Positions 58,977 to 64,000 of a stretch of DNA of 64,000 bases are shown here, one piece after another; positions within the stretch are counted from its first letter, which is position 1, and every line of letters starts with the position of its first letter. The notes below the pieces were generated by a model. It saw only the letters and a program-made list of their open reading frames with translations. It ran no database searches and had not been told where the DNA came from. The DNA lies in the NCBI GenBank assembly GCA_020809705.1, contig CP085825.1, positions 6,386,001-6,450,000 of the forward strand, read 5' to 3'. The position numbers were made by a program, and so were the translations under genes. Source of the stretch: Calonectria ilicicola (taxonomy: Eukaryota; Ascomycota; Sordariomycetes; Hypocreales; Nectriaceae).

Positions 58977-59860
58977 CTGAAAGTAGAACTTGAATGTGTG
59001 GAATGGTTTCCTGTCTACCACACTAGGACGAGACACACAAAAACGATGATGCGCGCAGTCTCTATCCCCAGAATGTAATAAATGAAAGTACCGCGACAGA
59101 TGCAATCGAGAACCCACTGGGACGTGACATCTCTGAATGGATGGTGCCTGGGCTCTTAGCCACGAACATGGCCATCACGAATGGTGTCTATTGGTAGTGC
59201 CGGATATGAATCGCTCGCCTAGAGCCTCTTGAATTTGGTCGATCGTTTGAAGGCACAATATCAGTGTCTCTATAGCATGCTGGCTAAATTATAAAGTGAG
59301 CCTAATGCATACCTGTACGGACGTTCAGGATTCTCGTGCAGTCATATGATGCCTTGGACCTGGGTTGGGCGAGGACGATGGCGTACGGTTGGTCATGTTT
59401 GAAAGACCAAGAGGTAAGAGCAGAGAGCAGAGCGCATGATGGGCCACATAAAGTCCAAGTTTGAAAGATTTCGATGTTCATAACTATGCGAAGCGTTGCG
59501 ATGCCGAGTGCTTTAGGCGTCTCAGGTCTGGACACAAGTGGTAAGTTAGACACCGGATTGATTAGGGTCGAGGATATTTGGAAAGACTTACGGCAGTAAT
59601 GCAAGGCTCAAGGGAATCTTTGACAGCTCCCCGGGAAAGCTCATTCCGGGGAGGCGCGGCAGAGATCTCAGAGCACCATGCTTGTCCCACCGTATTGAGA
59701 TCAAACCCCATAGACTTCATAAAGGGAACTTGGGACTGGTGTAAAGCTTTTCTAGCGTTGGCATTCAAGCTGGAATAACTTATGAGAATTGCAGGGTCAT
59801 CGTTCTCATCTTGCAAGAGCGTGCTGGAAACCCTGACCCCTTAGGACCGTCATGTGCGTG

Positions 59861-60549
59861 TCAATTCCCCATCTGATCCGACCAACTACTCCAGCAGTTG
59901 TGGTATCGACCTTGAAATTCCAAATTCGTCAACCAAGATGGCGCATTAGAACAATCGCTCGTTCGTACAAGGTCCCAAACACCCTGCAGTTGTTTAGAGC
60001 TATAGTTAGAATCAATTCATAGTCATGACACTGAACGGTTGCATACCTTCCATTGAGATGCTCCGAGGAGTTTGGGAACATTGGTTGTATCCTCTGATGG
60101 TTGCACGAAACAACTCGAGGACCCGATTTTTTCAAAACCAAGGCCCAAAGCTGTGTAACATCGCCCGTCATCAAGAGACCCGAGGTGTGGTCTGTTTGGT
60201 AAATTTGTTCTGGAAATCTATAGACGTTAGTGAACAACGCTCAGAGACCATCAGGGTTTGATGCTTACCGTCTCAAGCAGGCCAGGATACGATGAGACGA
60301 GACTGGGGTCGAGAGCGACGGTCTGTGACATCAACGTACTTCCAGATGCATGAGAAGATCCGAGAATGTCGTATGAATTGAGAATATCTAAAGGAGGCAT
60401 GTTGGTGATAAACTGAAGGTAGACTTGTGAACTAACTTACATATAGACCATGGGGTCTCTGTTTCCCCACACGGGTTGCATTTAGGGTCCTTGCAAGCGA
60501 CCACACGAAAGCACAGAAAGACACTTTGGTAACTGGCTTTTCGGGAGGC
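59861..60549 (-). CDS. Candidate cysteine-containing protein gene, four exons, 5' end unresolved
   Basis: Minus-strand segments 60549-60441, 60387-60269, 60217-60047 and 59983-59861 keep one frame over three consensus-type introns of 53, 51 and 63 nt. The donors are GTAAGT, GTAAGC and GTATGC, the acceptors TTTAG, ATAG and GCAG, and the last two introns contain CTAAC. The translation has eight cysteines: FLCFRVVACKDPKCNPCGE, then SYDILGSSHASGSTLMSQTV, GRCYTALGLGFEKIGSSSCF, LVRTSDCSNAPSWLTNLEF and YHNCWSSWSDQMGN before a TGA. An alternative keeps going into an 84-codon frame around 59816-59590 by splicing before that stop. The start codon is not certain; an ATG near 60590 could be joined over a weak GTTGGA donor. 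I recognise no family, and secretion is a guess from the cysteines. Confidence 0.38.
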
Positions 60550-61294
60550 TCACGGTATTTTGTGGCTAGGACAGACTGGTGTCCAACGTCATGTTTCGCT
60601 AAAAGACCAATTGCTGAACAGCTCTTCGCCGAAGCAAGTTGATCACGTCGGAATCTAGGGGGGTGCTTCACCCGGTTTTCAGTCGTCTGCGCCGTTCTAA
60701 ATCAAACTCAGTACGTGAGGTAAATGAAGAAGTAATGAAAAAACTTACTAGTTCAACCCGTGGAGCCGTAGTAATGAGAGCGAAAGTCATCTTGGTATGT
60801 TGTTTGCTTGTTCAGCCCCAGTTTATAGCACCACCGACTCACACCGAGTGGACATGCAGGAGGAGCGAAGCATGCCGCAGTAGCATCATACTGTGGACAC
60901 TACCACACCCGGTGAAGCGGTGGTGGGGGGGGGGGGCCTTTAGGGGCAGAGTATATAAAAGAGTGTTGATGAGTAGTTGAGTGAAGAACTTGGAAGGGTG
61001 GGCGAGAGTCCCCTTTTATAGACATTTCTGGAGGCAGAAATTGACATACGCAGGATCCAGGGATCCCGTGCCGTGGAAAATTGAAGGGTGATGTAGCTGG
61101 CATATGCTGCACTCATCCGTGTTTGCTTCGGGAACGGGATCATGCGTATGGATACCTGTGGAGAAAACCTGGTGGTGAGAGCGGATAACTGTAGGATGGC
61201 TGGGGACAATACAGGGTTGCGTCAACTTGATTGCCTCTTCCCGAGCATCACCCCTTCTTGGCAGTCCATTTTGTATCGGCATGTTGACGGTAAT
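60550..61294. other. Gap between the candidate gene and the HET gene
   Basis: This gap includes the possible 5' part of the candidate gene: a minus-strand ATG at 60790 opens 14 codons (MTFALITTAPRVEL) to a GTAAGT donor that does not join in frame. It also holds a run of G near 60927 and the 3' flank of the HET gene. Confidence 0.4.
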
Positions 61295-63454
61295 CTAGGT
61301 AATCTCAAACACGTCGGGCTTCGTGTCCGCAATCGCTGAAATCATCTCGCCATCCATGATGCCATGAACGTAGCACTCACCGAGAAGCTCCCAGGTGCCG
61401 TCTCCCCGATCCCGGCCTACAAACGGGACGCTGGCTCCGAGGATGATTGCCACTTCATCCTTCCGTCGTGTCATGGCCGGACCGAGGCCGATAAAGCCCC
61501 CGCTCGTCACAAATAGCTTGCGGTGGTGCAGAAAGTCTTTGATGTTGTGCATGATTTCCGAGCGTACCGTCAGCGGCATGCGCTCGGAGAACATGTCGCA
61601 GGCCTCCCGGTCGTACATCTTGTCGGGAAACGCCCACCGCACCAACCGTCGCCAGTCCAGCGTTGGGCGCCTCTCCCACCGACGGAAGCCGGGAAGCAGA
61701 TCGGCCACCATGGTCCTGAGATAGGCTCGCTCCATGGGTTCGCAGGTGAGGGGATACCACCCATAGAGGCCGTGTTTTCGAACGAGCTCCTTGATTTGAA
61801 GCTCACCAAACCAGAACTGCGTGACATCCTGCTGCTTCAGCTCCTCCCAGGGGTCAAAAACGTGGGCAACCACGTCAACAAGGTAGCCCTCAATCTTGAG
61901 CTTGTGCAACTCCTCGTCCCCGTCGTCATACACCTGTCCGCCGACGGGCCCGGACCGCGTGCGACCCGAGACGTTGTAGAACCACTTCCTAGCTGCCAGC
62001 GGGACGCTGTCCCACGGCACTCTCCAGTCAGGCACCCACGACGGCAAATCGGTAGACGAGTTGGGCAGCCGCTGCACGGATGACAGGACGTCAACGTAAC
62101 CGGACTTGATGATTGCCTTTGTGGCACGGCTGTACACGTCGGCCACGCTGGCGGAGTAGTCGATGGGGAAGTTTTCCGAATTGACGTTGTTGGTGAAACC
62201 AAGCAAGGAGAAAACACGGTCCTTTGCATCCGTCGAGCTGCAGTTGCGCGTCGTCACCAGTGCATGCTCCAGCCGCAGGCTTGCGGATGAGGAACGGGAC
62301 CTAGCCGAGTGGAAGGCTCGGCGCCATGGGTTCAAGCCGTCAAAGATCATCATCTGGCCCATGGTACCCGTCACGCGGCCGTCGTCGGAGAACTTGGGCA
62401 GCGAGTAGGCGTACCAGTAGGCACCGGAGAAGAGCGTGTCAAGACTCATACGGAAGCGGCCGCAGACAACCGTGACGGCTCGGGCGACGACAATCTCCTG
62501 GATGATCCACACGCGGGTAAAGTAGGCGTTCTGCATTAGCTTGAGCACTGCCGTGGCCTCTTGCTTGTCACATCGCGAGGACGGGATGGCGGCTGGCGGA
62601 CGGAGTGTGTTGGTGTCCCACTCCTTCGCACGCCGGGCAAACGCCTTGAAGGCCAGCTCGGTTGATTCATCGGCCGCACCGAGCCACATGATGGCCCGCT
62701 TGGCATGCGAGTAGATGTCTTTCATCATGCGGATCTGACGGGACATTTCCTCATTGTCGTGCTGGTTGATGCACAAGGCATCAATCCAGAGCAGGCGAGG
62801 CCTGTCACGATGCTGGAGTTGCTGCAGAGCCAGTGCCAAGTTGCCCGTGACCATCAATGGTTTTGGATCCAAGAGTAGAGTTGTCCGTTGAAAGTCGTCC
62901 CAGGTGTAAGAGAGCGCCTCATAGGGCGGTGCCTTGTCAAAGTCGAAGACGTCAATTCGGAACCGAGGGGCGGTCTGACGTTCGCCATAACCTGGAGACC
63001 ATTCTTGCGTGTACCAAGGATACTCTGTAGCGGATGGGAACTGTTGTTGCTTGAGATTCACTTGGGGTTCCGAGTTGAGTTTCTGGAATCTTGGGGCAAG
63101 CGTAACAAGTCGAATTTGATTTGGTCCCAGCGTTCCGGTATAGTTGGTCTGAATGGGCAGTTGATCAAGTCTTTTGCTGCTTGCCAACACCAGACTTTCA
63201 TCGTGTATCACGGGATTAGCCAGACTACAAGTGTTTCTCGTGGGCTTTGGCAGCCTTGTTTTACCCCTGGTCAACTTATAGCAAGTACCAGTACTTAGAA
63301 AGCGAGGGGCACGGCCATTGGTAAGGCTGAAACTATCAGGGAGACATGGCCTCGTCTGTCCCAATTGGCCGGCCCTGCTGCGAAAAGCGTCTATGGTATG
63401 CGTCAACCAACCAAGCGCCCGCCCCGCTCGGGGACCTCGCAATCTGGGATACAT
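61295..63454 (-). CDS. HET-domain (heterokaryon incompatibility) protein
   Basis: Single exon, 719 residues from the first ATG of the frame at 63454. The HET domain (PF06985, about residues 176-350) shows its three classical blocks: PPYEALSYTWDD, LLWIDALCINQHDNEEMSRQ with IRMMKDIYSHAKRAIMWLG, and the TRVWIIQEIVVARAVTVVCG block. Domain start signals such as IRLVTLAP lie at about residue 114, so the first ~100 residues (Arg-rich) are longer than usual, and the true start may be internal or in another exon. The ~370-residue C-terminal part (YSRATKAIIKSGYVDVLSSV, LPSWVPDWRVPW, GYLVDVVAHVFDPW, FVTSGGFIGLGPA, VPFVGRDRGD) is the usual HET C-terminal region. In known systems HET domains trigger cell death after non-self fusion. 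A role here is inferred from the family only. Confidence 0.92.
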   Translation of the reverse strand: MYPRLRGPRAGRALGWLTHTIDAFRSRAGQLGQTRPCLPDSFSLTNGRAPRFLSTGTCYKLTRGKTRLPKPTRNTCSLANPVIHDESLVLASSKRLDQLPIQTNYTGTLGPNQIRLVTLAPRFQKLNSEPQVNLKQQQFPSATEYPWYTQEWSPGYGERQTAPRFRIDVFDFDKAPPYEALSYTWDDFQRTTLLLDPKPLMVTGNLALALQQLQHRDRPRLLWIDALCINQHDNEEMSRQIRMMKDIYSHAKRAIMWLGAADESTELAFKAFARRAKEWDTNTLRPPAAIPSSRCDKQEATAVLKLMQNAYFTRVWIIQEIVVARAVTVVCGRFRMSLDTLFSGAYWYAYSLPKFSDDGRVTGTMGQMMIFDGLNPWRRAFHSARSRSSSASLRLEHALVTTRNCSSTDAKDRVFSLLGFTNNVNSENFPIDYSASVADVYSRATKAIIKSGYVDVLSSVQRLPNSSTDLPSWVPDWRVPWDSVPLAARKWFYNVSGRTRSGPVGGQVYDDGDEELHKLKIEGYLVDVVAHVFDPWEELKQQDVTQFWFGELQIKELVRKHGLYGWYPLTCEPMERAYLRTMVADLLPGFRRWERRPTLDWRRLVRWAFPDKMYDREACDMFSERMPLTVRSEIMHNIKDFLHHRKLFVTSGGFIGLGPAMTRRKDEVAIILGASVPFVGRDRGDGTWELLGECYVHGIMDGEMISAIADTKPDVFEIT

Positions 63455-64000
63455 CGCTGAGCGGCTGGAGACCCGCCAGGGCAATAGCAATGGATCGATG
63501 GAGTTGAAAGAAGGAGTTGTGCGATGCTAGCCTAATTACCAATCCAGGCCAGGGTTGCATAAGGGGCCCCTGTCGGAAATAAAATGGCGCCACCCAAAAC
63601 CAGTAATGAACTATTTTTACTGTGACATCGCGCGAAACGCACTGCATCGCGCTCGCGGCCAATGAGAAGCAAAGCCCCCTAACCCCATGTTGCTAAATAT
63701 TGAACCAGAGAGATGGTGGCGCATGGGTGAGGGAGAGCTGGGCTCGACATGGCATAATGAAACCAACAAGACGGATAGCAAAAGAAAGATAAATATATCC
63801 ATGACTTGGTCAATAATCCTAGACCATTTATCCATTTATGAATCCAATTTATAATTTTATTCATACCACTGTCTTTTTTGGAGGGGCGCAAATGCACTTT
63901 CCTTAAGGAGAAATTTACGTCGTGTGACATTCATTCATTCCATCACAGACGCGTGGGTGTGTGGGAGGGATGCTCCACCAATAAATGAAGGACGTTTTCA
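63455..64000. other. Upstream flank of the HET gene
   Basis: AT-rich sequence with a short CATT repeat near 63929-63940. No gene is seen to the window end. Confidence 0.6.

Noticed and set aside
59178..59604. 100-codon frame following the candidate cysteine gene as its next exon
   Set aside because: The canonical GTAAGT donor and GTCCAG acceptor before it put an immediate TGA in frame; only a weak TGAG acceptor would keep frame open.
51083..61294. RIP-mutated transposon remnant
   Set aside because: No terminal repeats, no transposase or reverse transcriptase motifs, and no extreme TA/TG bias were seen by eye; a proper RIP-index calculation was not possible.

Overview
This window is nuclear DNA of a filamentous ascomycete, most likely a sordariomycete of the Hypocreales type. 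The evidence is the short introns (about 50-110 nt) with GTAAGT-like donors, CTAAC-like branch points and YAG acceptors, the fungal-specific protein families (Zn2Cys6 regulator, HET domain, WSC sensor, two-domain Egt1, CSC1/PHM7 channel), a tRNA-Asn with an intron one base 3' of the anticodon, and wide non-coding spacers. No prokaryotic, plasmid, CRISPR or transposon signature was seen.

Layout, left to right: a Senescence-domain protein (minus, 390-2062); a 4.7 kb divergent spacer; a Zn2Cys6 transcription factor (plus, ends 9499); a 3.2 kb spacer; the 11-exon ergothioneine synthase egt1 (plus, 12686-16137), convergent with eIF2B alpha/GCN3 (minus, 16860-18070); a NECAP-type endocytic adaptor (plus, 19030-19794); then three minus-strand genes (unknown 313-aa protein, PflA/PflX-like radical SAM protein with a presequence-like N terminus, conserved 450-aa coiled-coil protein); a long spacer carrying tRNA-Asn(GTT) (25511-25594); a CSC1/PHM7 cation channel (plus, 29316-32059); a secreted-type kelch/beta-propeller membrane protein (plus, 34146-37631); a bacterial-type PI-PLC-like membrane protein (minus, 39313-40440); an unusually long 9.3 kb divergent spacer; a WSC-domain surface sensor (plus, 49700-51082); an AT-richer 10 kb block, 51.1-61.3 kb; and a HET-domain protein (minus, 61295-63454).

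Several genes fit the theme of stress and surface sensing: ergothioneine (redox buffer), eIF2B alpha (target of the Gcn2 stress response), a CSC1-type mechanically or osmotically gated channel, the WSC sensor and the HET non-self recognition protein. This is a shared theme only. There is no evidence of a biosynthetic cluster or of co-regulation.

The least explained part is 51.1-61.3 kb. It has no long intron-free gene, but reading the minus strand by eye shows chains of exon-like open segments joined in frame by consensus-type introns, best at 59861-60549, 58061-58976 and 53587-54124, plus a terminal exon-like segment at 53010-53319. I recognise no family in the translations. These may be intron-dense, lineage-specific genes or decaying copies of them. 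Exon boundaries here are hand-drawn and need transcript data.
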